NCBI RefSeq assembly: GCF_030123105.1
Contig: NZ_CP126095.1
Location: forward strand, 1,798,001-1,862,000
Length of the DNA: 64,000 nt
Direction: 5' to 3'
DNA from: Paenibacillus sp. G2S3
GTDB taxonomy: Bacteria; Bacillota; Bacilli; Paenibacillales; Paenibacillaceae
In this document: positions 1 through 8,368 of the stretch, one piece after another
Layout: the number at the start of each line of letters is the position of its first letter
How positions within the stretch are numbered: the stretch's first letter is position 1
Program-made: the position numbers and the translations under genes
The notes under the pieces: model-generated
Databases searched by the model: none
What the model was told of the DNA's origin: nothing
The model's input: the letters and a program-made list of their open reading frames with translations, nothing else

Positions 1-2
1 AG

Positions 3-908
3 TATATTTGGAATCCTGGAGGGTTTGTAAACCAATCTTATCGCATAACGGATGGTCAAACTATTCGTCATCTAAAACTCTCGCAAGAACAAAAAGCAGC
101 AGGACTTAAACAGTGGGTTAAGCTGAGTGAACATCTGAGTAATAATTACAGGGCACCACGGTTAATTAGGGAAGTTACACAAGAAATAACATCAGGTTAT
201 TCCTATGGTTTAGTATTTGATTTTATTAAAGGTAAACCATTAAGCGCCATCTCCGATCCACTGCCAGTGATTGAAAAGGTTCTGAAGTCCCTTCATCAAT
301 TACATACGGATAAAGAGATTGGGATGATAGTTGCAAGTGAAGATAAGAACTACAACTATGCCGCCGCATTTACTGACGAATACATCACTCGATTTGAAGA
401 AGATTTGCAAATCATTAGAGCGGATAAGCATTTGCTGGACTTTGTAACGGCGGACACTTTGGATTGGTTCGATACTGAAGTGGAAGCACTAAAATTAATG
501 GTTAGTCAGCACCCTTCCTTTCAAAGGAAGGCAACCGATATCGTACACAATGACATAAATTGGCAGAATGTCTTAGTCGATGATAATAATGATTTTTGGA
601 TGATTGATTGGGATGACTTAACGGTATTTGGAGACGCTGCAATGGATTATTCCGTACTTCTTTGGCCGCTCTATAAATCAAAGGATTGGACTTATTGCAG
701 AGATCTAGTTATTGATTTAGCAGGCCGTGCAATATTGGAACGAATTGAGTTTTATTTTAGAGCGAAGCTCCTAGATGATGTGATTGATGTTCTCGCTGAT
801 TATGTTGATGCGGAGCATGTGCCAGAACTGAAGGAAATGACTCAGAAAAGGGCAAAAGAGATGCATCTTCGTGCTTACCCCGAATATTTAAGGCTATATG
901 CAAGATAA
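3..908 (+). CDS. APH-family phosphotransferase, 5' end outside window
   Basis: The reading frame is open from the left edge (codons from base 3), so the N-terminus is missing; the GTG at 267 is internal, because conserved-looking coding sequence runs in frame before it. The C-terminal part carries the aminoglycoside-phosphotransferase/choline-kinase catalytic loop HNDINWQN followed by the metal-binding segment MIDWDDL. The family transfers phosphate from ATP to small hydroxylated substrates such as antibiotics, choline or sugars. The substrate cannot be read from the sequence, so resistance should not be assumed. A perfect hairpin follows the stop. Confidence 0.75.
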   Translation, partial: YIWNPGGFVNQSYRITDGQTIRHLKLSQEQKAAGLKQWVKLSEHLSNNYRAPRLIREVTQEITSGYSYGLVFDFIKGKPLSAISDPLPVIEKVLKSLHQLHTDKEIGMIVASEDKNYNYAAAFTDEYITRFEEDLQIIRADKHLLDFVTADTLDWFDTEVEALKLMVSQHPSFQRKATDIVHNDINWQNVLVDDNNDFWMIDWDDLTVFGDAAMDYSVLLWPLYKSKDWTYCRDLVIDLAGRAILERIEFYFRAKLLDDVIDVLADYVDAEHVPELKEMTQKRAKEMHLRAYPEYLRLYAR

Positions 909-936
909 CCCCAGCTAACTGAAAGGTCAGCTTAAC

Positions 937-981
937 AAAGGGATCCACATATTAGACTTGTCTAATATGTGGATCCCTTTT
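937..981. terminator. Bidirectional terminator between phosphotransferase and araC-type gene
   Basis: A perfect 20-bp inverted repeat (937-956 with 961-980) with a 4-base loop has an A run on one side and a T run on the other. It lies between two convergent genes and can end transcription in both directions. Confidence 0.85.
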
Positions 982-994
982 GTGTACCCATCTC

Positions 995-1861
995 TTACTG
1001 ATCTGTCTTCTTTGCATGTCTAGTCGTTGTGAGGCGATAAGCGGTGGGTGACTGAGCACAAAAACGTTTGAATTGGCGCGAGAAATACAAGGCGTCAGTA
1101 AGTCCGACGGATGCAGCTACTTGTTCAACTGACAGCTCCGGTCGTTCACGCAGCAGCTGTCTAGACTTCTCAATGCGAAGCTTCAGTAAGTAGGTTACCG
1201 GAGACAAACCGGTCTCTTGCTTAAATACACGGGATAGATAGGCCCGGTTATAGCCAAGGGTATCACACATTTGTTCAATGGATACCGGATGCGCGTATTG
1301 GGAGGCCATGTAGTGGATCATTTGCTTCACGGTACGCTTAACCTGCGATTCAGCCCCTGGAAGACGAGAGAAGGAAGAGAGCAAATCAGCGGCTTCGCCT
1401 ACAATGAGATAAAGATATCCTAGAGAGGTTAGGTGGGCACTCTCTTTGTTTGCTTTGAAGGCTTGCATGATACTGGAAAGAGCACCTGGGATGACACTAT
1501 CACCCGTTGTAGTCACCACAGGTTTTTGAGGTGTGAAACCGGTCTGCAGCACAAGGTCATCAGCTTCACTCCCAGTAAAAGCTGCCCAGCGATAGCACCA
1601 GGGCTGATCTTTATCCGAAATATAACTGACCAGCTGTCCTGGATGAATTAGGAAGCAGTCACCTTTTTCCAGTGCATATTGATGATGTTCAGTACGGAAA
1701 ACACCTGAGCCAGACTCTATAAAGTGAAGTAAATAATAATCATAGATCTTAGGACCTGCTTGATGCAAAGGAATCGTCTGACTCTGACCAGCAAACAGTA
1801 CATGGAGATTTTGTTTATCGTAATACACGGGATTAGATCCTACGGAATAAGTATGCTCCAT
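995..1861 (-). CDS. AraC-family transcriptional regulator (probable gal operon regulator)
   Basis: This is a 288-residue cytoplasmic DNA-binding protein. An N-terminal cupin-type ligand domain (about 1-150; motif GDCFLIHPGQ) is followed by a C-terminal double helix-turn-helix of the AraC/XylS type (about 185-280; CDTLGYNRAYLSRVFKQETG and VGLTDALYFSRQFKRF). An upstream in-frame ATG at 1891 lacks a ribosome site, while the ATG at 1861 has AGAAAGG nine bases ahead, so I prefer 1861. The gene is divergent from galK-galE-galT across about 220 bp, which suggests it controls that operon in response to a sugar. The ligand is inferred only from context. Confidence 0.88.
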   Translation of the reverse strand: MEHTYSVGSNPVYYDKQNLHVLFAGQSQTIPLHQAGPKIYDYYLLHFIESGSGVFRTEHHQYALEKGDCFLIHPGQLVSYISDKDQPWCYRWAAFTGSEADDLVLQTGFTPQKPVVTTTGDSVIPGALSSIMQAFKANKESAHLTSLGYLYLIVGEAADLLSSFSRLPGAESQVKRTVKQMIHYMASQYAHPVSIEQMCDTLGYNRAYLSRVFKQETGLSPVTYLLKLRIEKSRQLLRERPELSVEQVAASVGLTDALYFSRQFKRFCAQSPTAYRLTTTRHAKKTDQ

Positions 1862-1925
1862 TTGAGACAGCCTTTCTTGTGTTATTGTCATTTTATGGCT
1901 TATAGTTTAGGGTGTAGCAATTATT

Positions 1926-1974
1926 TGTGTAATTATTATATTATGGGAAGTCACATTTATCCATACATTACACA
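1926..1974. promoter_or_regulatory. Candidate operator in the araC/galK divergent region
   Basis: The 8-bp arms TGTGTAAT (1926-1933) and ATTACACA (1967-1974) form an inverted repeat separated by 33 bp in the divergent intergenic region. Arms at this distance could bind an AraC-type dimer. This rests on position and symmetry only. Confidence 0.35.
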
Positions 1975-2008
1975 CATGATTGCATTATCAGAGGATTACT
2001 GATTCTAT

Positions 2009-2035
2009 TATAATGAATACATAAAGAACGCTTTA
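2009..2035 (+). promoter_or_regulatory. galKET promoter -10 region with weak cre-like site
   Basis: A perfect TATAAT lies at 2009-2014, and no good -35 box sits 16-18 bases upstream, as expected for an activator-dependent promoter. Just downstream, about 2024-2035, the sequence around AACGCTTT resembles half of a CcpA cre box; its other half is poor. Confidence 0.45.
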
Positions 2036-2079
2036 CTAATTCCCACTGGCTGAAGCAGCGAAAGGATGGAGTGGCATTA

Positions 2080-3255
2080 ATGAGCACACAGGATCTTAAA
2101 AAGAAATTCATCGAAAAGTATGGGGTAAGCGAGCAAGAAGCTCAAGTATTTTATGCACCAGGACGTGTTAATCTCATTGGAGAGCACTTGGATTATAACG
2201 GTGGATACGTGCTGCCGGCAGCTTTGGAATTCGGTACAACTTTGATTGTGCGTCCACGCAGTGACAGCAAAGTGAATTTTGCATCTACTAATTTTCCTTA
2301 TGAAGCATCTATTGATTATAGTGAAATTGGCAAGGCCAAAACTGGGGAATGGATCGACTATCCGGTTGGAGTAATGGTTGAATTGGAGAAGAAAAACACT
2401 CCAGTATCTAAAGGTTACGATCTGCTGTTCCATGGTGATATTCCGAATGGCGCAGGCTTGTCCTCATCGGCTTCTCTTGAAGTTGTGACTGCTTATGCTT
2501 TCCTAGCTCTCGAAGGCGGCGACACGGATACCGTTGAGATTGCACTCTTGTCTCAGCGTGCTGAGAACCAGTATGTAGGTGTGAACTCCGGAATTATGGA
2601 TCAGTTCGCAGTTGCTAATGGCAAACGAGATCATGCAATCCTGTTAATGTGCGATACGCTTGAATATAATCTGGTACCTTTCATTACGGGTGCTTACAAA
2701 CTGGTTATCGGCAATACGAACAAACGCAGAGGACTTGTAGATTCCAAGTACAATGAGCGTCGTCAGCAGTGTGATGAGGCCTTGTCTATTTTGCAAAAAG
2801 AAGTGCCTTCACTAGCTTATCTGGCACAGCTCAATCGTGAGCAGTTCGAAGCACATCAAGATAAAATCACAGATGAAATTGTTAGACGCCGCGCTCGCCA
2901 TGTAGTGGAAGAGAATCAACGCGTACTAGATTCCGTTGAGGTATTAAAGAACAATGATCTAAAACAATTTGGGCAGTTCATGAATGATTCACATGCTTCC
3001 TTGCGCGATTTGTATGAAGTTAGCTGTGAAGAGCTAGATATTATGGTTGAAGAAGCACAGCGTATTCCGGGTACACTCGGCTCCCGTATGACTGGTGCAG
3101 GTTTTGGTGGCTGTACTGTATCCTTGGTGCATGAAGATGATGTAGAGCGTTTCATTCGTGAAGTAGGCGAGGCATATACGACAAGATCTGGTTTGGTTGG
3201 TGAGTTCTACGTTTGCGGCATCGGTAATGGTGTCCAAGAATTGAAGGGAGTGTAA
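2080..3255 (+). CDS. galK: Galactokinase
   Basis: Phosphorylates galactose with ATP to galactose-1-phosphate, the first committed step of the Leloir pathway, in the cytoplasm. This 391-residue GHMP kinase has the galactokinase signature GRVNLIGEHLDY (28-39), the ATP loop GLSSSAS (near 125-131) and a C-terminal GAGFGG motif. An in-frame GTG lies 9 bases upstream at 2071, but the purine-rich site AAAGGATGGAG is better placed for the ATG at 2080. It is the first gene of galK-galE-galT, 4 bases ahead of galE. Confidence 0.97.
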   Translation: MSTQDLKKKFIEKYGVSEQEAQVFYAPGRVNLIGEHLDYNGGYVLPAALEFGTTLIVRPRSDSKVNFASTNFPYEASIDYSEIGKAKTGEWIDYPVGVMVELEKKNTPVSKGYDLLFHGDIPNGAGLSSSASLEVVTAYAFLALEGGDTDTVEIALLSQRAENQYVGVNSGIMDQFAVANGKRDHAILLMCDTLEYNLVPFITGAYKLVIGNTNKRRGLVDSKYNERRQQCDEALSILQKEVPSLAYLAQLNREQFEAHQDKITDEIVRRRARHVVEENQRVLDSVEVLKNNDLKQFGQFMNDSHASLRDLYEVSCEELDIMVEEAQRIPGTLGSRMTGAGFGGCTVSLVHEDDVERFIREVGEAYTTRSGLVGEFYVCGIGNGVQELKGV

Positions 3256-3259
3256 TTAG

Positions 3260-4246
3260 ATGGCAATTTTAGTAACAGGTGGAGCAGGGTATATTGGATC
3301 TCATACTGTAGCAGAGCTGTTGGATCGCGGCGAAGAAGTGGTAGTCATCGACAACCTGCTAACAGGGCATCGTGAGGCGCTACTGGGTGGCAAGCTGTAC
3401 GAAGGAGATCTGCGTGATAAGGAGCTGCTTGGCAAGCTATTCGCCGAGAATGAAATTGATGCGGTTATCCATTTTGCGGCAAGCTCTTTGGTTGGAGAAA
3501 GCATGAAGGACCCTGTGAAATATTACGACAACAACGTATATGGCACACAATGTATTTTGGAAGCTATGCAAAAAGCTGGCGTGAACAAAATCGTATTCTC
3601 GTCCACAGCTGCAACCTACGGCGAACCGGAAAAGGTGCCGATTGAAGAAACAGACCGTACAGAGCCAGCAAACGTATACGGAGAAACGAAGCTGACCATG
3701 GAACGGATGATGGCTTGGTTTGACAAAGTACTGGGCATCAAATACGTAGCACTACGTTACTTTAATGCTGCAGGTGCACATGCTAGTGGCAAAATCGGTG
3801 AAGACCATCGTCCGGAAAGTCATTTGGTTCCACTGGTATTGCAAACCGCTTTGAAGCAACGGGAGAGCATCGCCGTATTCGGAGACGACTATCCTACAGA
3901 AGATGGTACTTGTGTGCGCGACTATATTCATGTTAGCGATCTGGCTGACGCCCATGTTCGTGCAGTAACTTATCTGCGTAGCGGAAGCAGCAGTAATATT
4001 TTTAACTTGGGAAATGGACTTGGCTTCTCGGTAAAACAGGTTATTGAAACTGCGAAGAAGGTTACAGGACTAGAAATCCCTGTAGTTATTCAAGAACGCC
4101 GTGCTGGAGATCCGGCAGTACTGGTAGCTTCCTCCGATAAAGCGCGCTCTATCCTTGGATGGAACCCTCAGCATGCTGATTTAGAGAATATCATTCAAAG
4201 CGCCTGGAACTGGCATTCTGCCAATCCGCAGGGGTACGGAGAATAA
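3260..4246 (+). CDS. galE: UDP-glucose 4-epimerase
   Basis: Interconverts UDP-galactose and UDP-glucose with bound NAD, closing the Leloir pathway and supplying UDP-galactose for surface glycans. It is a 328-residue extended short-chain dehydrogenase: Rossmann glycine motif GGAGYIGSH (7-15), FSSTAATYG with the catalytic Ser/Thr, and the YxxxK pair Tyr140/Lys144 (YGETK). A conserved RYFNAAGA segment follows. It lies 4 bases after galK and shares the operon. Confidence 0.97.
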   Translation: MAILVTGGAGYIGSHTVAELLDRGEEVVVIDNLLTGHREALLGGKLYEGDLRDKELLGKLFAENEIDAVIHFAASSLVGESMKDPVKYYDNNVYGTQCILEAMQKAGVNKIVFSSTAATYGEPEKVPIEETDRTEPANVYGETKLTMERMMAWFDKVLGIKYVALRYFNAAGAHASGKIGEDHRPESHLVPLVLQTALKQRESIAVFGDDYPTEDGTCVRDYIHVSDLADAHVRAVTYLRSGSSSNIFNLGNGLGFSVKQVIETAKKVTGLEIPVVIQERRAGDPAVLVASSDKARSILGWNPQHADLENIIQSAWNWHSANPQGYGE

Positions 4247-4301
4247 GGGGCTTTAGCATAGCTTAACTAGAGCATGAGACCCTACTTAAGGAGAATTGAA
4301 A

Positions 4302-5882
4302 ATGCACAACGAGAATAAGGTTACGCCTGCTGGCCAGAAAGCCTTACATGCGATTGAGCAGCTAGTTTTGTTCGCACTACGTGAGCAGCTCATTGCTCCA
4401 TCAGATGAAGACTATAGCCGTAATGTGCTGCTAGATCAGTTCGGATTTAGTGAGCCGTTCGTTGGCGAGATCGATCAAAGTCCACTTACAGGTCCACAGG
4501 TTCCACTGGATGCACTGATTGATTATGGTTTTGAAATCGGATTGATTCCAGAGAATAGCGACACTTACCGTGACTTGCTGGATGCCAAGATTATGGGACT
4601 CTTAATGGCCCGTCCTTCAGACGTAAATGCTGAGTTCAATCGTTTAGCTGCTGAAAAAGGCATCTCCGCGGCTACAGATCGCTTTTATAAATTAAGTATA
4701 GATTCCAACTATATCCGGATGGACCGGATTTCCAAGAATGTCTACTGGCTGCAAGATTCGCCTTACGGTGACATTGAGATGACAATCAATTTGTCCAAGC
4801 CTGAGAAAAGTCCGAAGGAAATTGCTATGGCCCGCTTGCTCCCGCCGCCGGTCTATCCAAAATGTCTGCTGTGCCGCGAGAATGTTGGGTATGCTGGTCG
4901 AGTTAATCATCCGCCGCGCCAGAACCTGCGTGTCATTCCACTTCAGCTGAATAATGAGAAATGGCTCTTTCAATACTCGCCGTATGTTTACTACAACGAG
5001 CACTGTATTGTATTCCATCATGATCATGTGCCAATGAAGCTTACCAAGGATACCTTGAAGCGGCTGCTTGGCTTCGTAGAATCTTTCCCGCACTATTTTA
5101 TTGGCTCAAATGCAGACTTGCCAATTGTCGGTGGCTCGATTCTGACGCATGACCATTTTCAAGGTGGACGTCACACATTCCCTATTCAGAAAGCGCCTAA
5201 GGAAGATACGTTCACGCATGCATCTTATCCGGGTGTTAGTATCAATATCGTAAAATGGCCTATGTCCGTATTACGTTTGAATGCTGTGGATCCTGCGGTA
5301 TTGCTGGAGTGTGGAAATGCACTTTATGAAGCATGGAAGACGTATAGTGATCCTGAGGTGGAAGTGTTAGCGTTCAGTGAAGTGAATGGTGATGCTCAGC
5401 CTCATAATACCGTTACTCCAATCGTTCGTCGGGCGGAAGATGGCAGCTTCGAGATGGACCTTGTGCTACGTAATAACCGGACCAATGAGCAATATCCTGA
5501 AGGGATTTTCCATCCCCATCGGGAGATGCACCATATCAAGAAAGAAAATATCGGCTTGATTGAGGTCATGGGACTCGCAATTCTGCCAGGTCGTCTGAAG
5601 GAAGAGCTCGATTCTATTGCCAGCATCCTTGCAGGAGATCAAGCGCTATTAGAAGCGGTGAAGAATGTTCCTAGTCATCCACTTGCACAGCATGCTGCTT
5701 GGGTTCAGGAGCTTGTAGAGCGTTTCGGAACGGCATTACAGCATGAAGAAGCCGTCAAGATTGTGCAGAACGAAGTCGGCATCAAGTTTACACATATTCT
5801 TGAACATGCGGGTGTCTATAAACGGACTCCGGAAGGGCAAGCTGCTTTCCGTCGTTTCGTGAAGAGCTTCGGCGCGATGTAA
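4302..5882 (+). CDS. galT: Galactose-1-phosphate uridylyltransferase (Gram-positive class)
   Basis: Exchanges UMP between UDP-glucose and galactose-1-phosphate. At 526 residues it belongs to the long GalT class of Bacillota rather than the roughly 350-residue proteobacterial class. The active-site segment HDHFQGG (His283-x-His285-x-Gln287) and an upstream CLLCRENVGYAG segment are visible. The ATG at 4302 has AAGGAG eight bases ahead; an in-frame TTG at 4296 is less likely. It is the last gene of the gal operon and is followed by a strong terminator. Confidence 0.95.
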   Translation: MHNENKVTPAGQKALHAIEQLVLFALREQLIAPSDEDYSRNVLLDQFGFSEPFVGEIDQSPLTGPQVPLDALIDYGFEIGLIPENSDTYRDLLDAKIMGLLMARPSDVNAEFNRLAAEKGISAATDRFYKLSIDSNYIRMDRISKNVYWLQDSPYGDIEMTINLSKPEKSPKEIAMARLLPPPVYPKCLLCRENVGYAGRVNHPPRQNLRVIPLQLNNEKWLFQYSPYVYYNEHCIVFHHDHVPMKLTKDTLKRLLGFVESFPHYFIGSNADLPIVGGSILTHDHFQGGRHTFPIQKAPKEDTFTHASYPGVSINIVKWPMSVLRLNAVDPAVLLECGNALYEAWKTYSDPEVEVLAFSEVNGDAQPHNTVTPIVRRAEDGSFEMDLVLRNNRTNEQYPEGIFHPHREMHHIKKENIGLIEVMGLAILPGRLKEELDSIASILAGDQALLEAVKNVPSHPLAQHAAWVQELVERFGTALQHEEAVKIVQNEVGIKFTHILEHAGVYKRTPEGQAAFRRFVKSFGAM

Positions 5883-5894
5883 GTTTGGATTAGG

Positions 5895-5935
5895 GATGTC
5901 CTTAAGCCTATGAGCTTAAGGACATCCTTTTTTTA
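5895..5935 (+). terminator. Rho-independent terminator of gal operon
   Basis: A 14-bp perfect stem (5895-5908 with 5915-5928) with a 6-base loop is followed by seven T. Confidence 0.92.
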
Positions 5936-5952
5936 GGTTATATATTTGGGGT

Positions 5953-6002
5953 CCCCGCAAAGTACCTGAGTTTGCATCGAAGCAAAGCACCACTTTGTGG
6001 GG
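5953..6002. repeat. Dispersed hairpin element, family 2, copy 1
   Basis: The outer stem CCCCGCAAAGT (5953-5963) pairs with ACTTTGTGGGG (5992-6002) with one G-T wobble. An inner hairpin TTTGC/GCAAA is at 5971-5975/5982-5986. A second element with the same outer stem, including the same wobble, lies at 40594-40656. Both sit shortly before the ribosome site of a plus-strand gene. Confidence 0.55.
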
Positions 6003-6105
6003 ATATCTATGTGGTTTGAAGCTACTCCATTTGAATGCAGCCATTTAGAGGTTTATAATACGAGTGAGCAAAATATTCTGAAATAACTAATGGAGGTTTA
6101 CACAT

Positions 6106-7269
6106 ATGCGTAATTTTGATTTTTATAACCCTACCAAGCTGATTTTTGGACAGGGTACGCTGGAAGCTTTGAAGACTGAGGTGCCCAAGTACGGCAAGAA
6201 TGTATTGTTGATGTACGGTGGCGGTAGCATCAAGCGTAGTGGCCTGTATGAAAAGGTAAAGGCTGAGCTGAGCGCAATAGATGCTGTGGTAACTGAACTT
6301 TCTGGCGTAGAGCCGAATCCACGTCTTTCCACCGTACATAAGGGTGTAGAGCTGTGTCGCGAGCATAATATCGATCTCATCCTAGCTGTAGGCGGCGGTA
6401 GCGTGTTGGACTGCGCTAAAGCAGTTGCTGTTGGGGCGAAATATGAAGGTGACATGTGGGACTTTGTTGAACGTAAGGCAGCTGCTCAAGATGCTCTCCC
6501 ACTCGGTACAGTGCTGACGATGGCAGCTACAGGATCAGAAATGAATAGCGGCTCTGTAATCACTAACGAAGTGACTAAGGAAAAAATGGGCTGGGGCAGT
6601 ATTCATGCCTTCCCAGCATTCTCGATTCTTGACCCAGAGAACACCTTTACTCTGCCACGTGATCAGACGGTCTACGGCATGGTAGATATCATGTCTCATG
6701 TTCTGGAACACTATTTCCATAGCGATACCAACACACCGGTACAAGACGGCTTCTGTGAGACTTTGCTACGTACTGTGATCGAAACCGCACCGAAGCTTAT
6801 TGAAGATTTGAATAATTACGAACTGCGTGAGACGATCATGTACTGCGGTACAATGGCGCTTAACGGTATGGTTAGCATGGGTTTTGCTGGAGATTGGGCG
6901 ACTCACAACATCGAGCACGCAGTATCAGCTGTATACGACATTCCACACGGTGGAGGACTGGCTATTCTGTTCCCACAATGGATGAAATATAATATCGATA
7001 CTGATCCTGCCCGTTTCCGCAAGCTTGCTGTAAATGTGTTTGGTGTTGATCCTGCGGGCAAGACCGATAAGGAAATAGGGCTGGAAGGAATTGAAGCGCT
7101 GCGTAGCTTCTGGGATTCCATTGGTGCACCGAAGACACTTGCTGATTATGATATTGATGACAGCGAGATCGGCAGTATGGCTGATAAGGCGGTTCGATTC
7201 GGACCGTTTGGTAATTTCCGCAAGCTTGACCGTGAGGACGTAGTTGAAATTTATAAAATGGCTCTGTAA
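6106..7269 (+). CDS. Iron-containing alcohol dehydrogenase (butanol-dehydrogenase-like)
   Basis: A 387-residue cytoplasmic type III alcohol dehydrogenase that probably reduces aldehydes with NAD(P)H; it resembles the YugJ/BdhA branch. The nucleotide-binding [15 protein letters not shown] segment lies near residue 95. The four metal ligands appear as Asp194 and His198 (GMVDIMSH), His267 and His281 (HNIEHAV...DIPHGGG). The start has a clear TGGAGG site. It lies downstream of the gal terminator, so it has its own promoter, and it shows no pathway link to its neighbours. Substrate and NADH/NADPH preference are not decided here. Confidence 0.9.
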   Translation: MRNFDFYNPTKLIFGQGTLEALKTEVPKYGKNVLLMYGGGSIKRSGLYEKVKAELSAIDAVVTELSGVEPNPRLSTVHKGVELCREHNIDLILAVGGGSVLDCAKAVAVGAKYEGDMWDFVERKAAAQDALPLGTVLTMAATGSEMNSGSVITNEVTKEKMGWGSIHAFPAFSILDPENTFTLPRDQTVYGMVDIMSHVLEHYFHSDTNTPVQDGFCETLLRTVIETAPKLIEDLNNYELRETIMYCGTMALNGMVSMGFAGDWATHNIEHAVSAVYDIPHGGGLAILFPQWMKYNIDTDPARFRKLAVNVFGVDPAGKTDKEIGLEGIEALRSFWDSIGAPKTLADYDIDDSEIGSMADKAVRFGPFGNFRKLDREDVVEIYKMAL

Positions 7270-7334
7270 GTAAATTCTTCTACGAAAGAGACCCTTCGTC
7301 TTTATTCTGGAAAACGAAATAGAACGTCAAAGAA

Positions 7335-7361
7335 GCGATTCTCCCGTTATGGGAGAATCGC
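7335..7361 (+). terminator. Hairpin downstream of alcohol dehydrogenase
   Basis: A perfect 11-bp stem (7335-7345 with 7351-7361) with a 5-base loop. The T run is delayed (CTCTTCGCTTTT), so it is a weaker terminator candidate. Confidence 0.55.
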
Positions 7362-7522
7362 CTCTTCGCTTTTATGGGTCTATTGGGACTAGCTCCCTGA
7401 CTTAACTTTGCCAACTCAACTTCTCCTCGACTTCGTCCCCGAGCTTCGCTACTGCCGACCGCTGCCTCATCTGCCTCTCGCACCCGTACCGCAATCTAAT
7501 CTATAACCTCACCCAGAATTTA

Positions 7523-7711
7523 CGGACCTGAATGACGTTATATGTGAATTTTCAGCCTTTTGAGCAGTTGTTCGGATTCCAGAGACACTATTCCATCGAA
7601 CTGGCTCATTTTTGCTGTTTTTCACGCCAATAGAGGCTATGAGGTCCGATAGCACGTCAAATATGAGAAAAAGCTGCGTATAAGGTCTGCTGTGTCCGAC
7701 AACATTTTTCG
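7523..7711. repeat. Palindromic intergenic repeat region made of three half-units
   Basis: The 560-bp gap before the NfeD gene holds no credible gene. Three related half-units begin with CGGAC: one on the plus strand from 7523, and two on the minus strand ending at 7648 and 7711. Each continues into a similar A/T-rich segment (TTAT...GTGAA...CAGC). The first two form a long imperfect palindrome. This looks like a dispersed, non-coding repeat; similarity is by eye. Confidence 0.4.
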
Positions 7712-7831
7712 TACTATTATCCTCTGAATGGAACTTTTATGGGTGAATATCCAAAGTTTATGAAACCAATGGCCTACTTTATTCGTTTAAAGTAATATGA
7801 CAGTCCTGAATGAAGACAGGAGGAAGTTAAT

Positions 7832-8368
7832 ATGCAAACGCTGTATTTAGGCTGCTTGGCGCTAGGCGTCATATTTGCCATAGTCAGCGTCCTGGTGGGT
7901 GATGTGATCGGAGATGCTTTGCATGGAGTCTTTGATTTCGTATCCGTAGATTTTCTGAATCCCACCGTACTGGCAGGAGGAATAACCGTGTTCGGCGGAG
8001 CGGGCATTCTTCTAACCCGGTACAGCGCACTGGAAGCTGGGGCGATCATTGCTTTGTCTTTGTTAGCCGCCGCTTTTTTGGGAGTACTTATGTATCTAGG
8101 GGTGGTTAAGCCCATGGAAAAAAGCGAAATGTCCAATGGTTTCTCTATGAATGATCTGCCTGGCAAGATCGGAGAAATCACAATTCCTGTTCCCGCCACG
8201 GGTTATGGCGAGATTATGGTAAAGTTTGGCGCCGGCAATAGCCTGCATACGGCAGCAAGCTTTGATCATGAGCTGCTTCCGGCAGGAATTAAAGTTGTTG
8301 TAGTGGAGGTTAGAGAAGGCGTTGCATTGGTGTCAGAATTCGAAAAGAGAAGAGGAGTGGATCTTTAA
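7832..8368 (+). CDS. NfeD-family membrane protein (YuaF-like)
   Basis: A 178-residue membrane protein with hydrophobic segments near 5-25, 45-65 and 70-95, followed by a soluble beta-rich C-terminal OB-fold region (about 110-178) typical of NfeD proteins. These partner with flotillins and help organise membrane microdomains. Its stop overlaps the start of the flotillin gene, the same order as B. subtilis yuaF-yuaG, so the two products very likely work together. A good AGGAGG site supports the ATG. Confidence 0.85.
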   Translation: MQTLYLGCLALGVIFAIVSVLVGDVIGDALHGVFDFVSVDFLNPTVLAGGITVFGGAGILLTRYSALEAGAIIALSLLAAAFLGVLMYLGVVKPMEKSEMSNGFSMNDLPGKIGEITIPVPATGYGEIMVKFGAGNSLHTAASFDHELLPAGIKVVVVEVREGVALVSEFEKRRGVDL

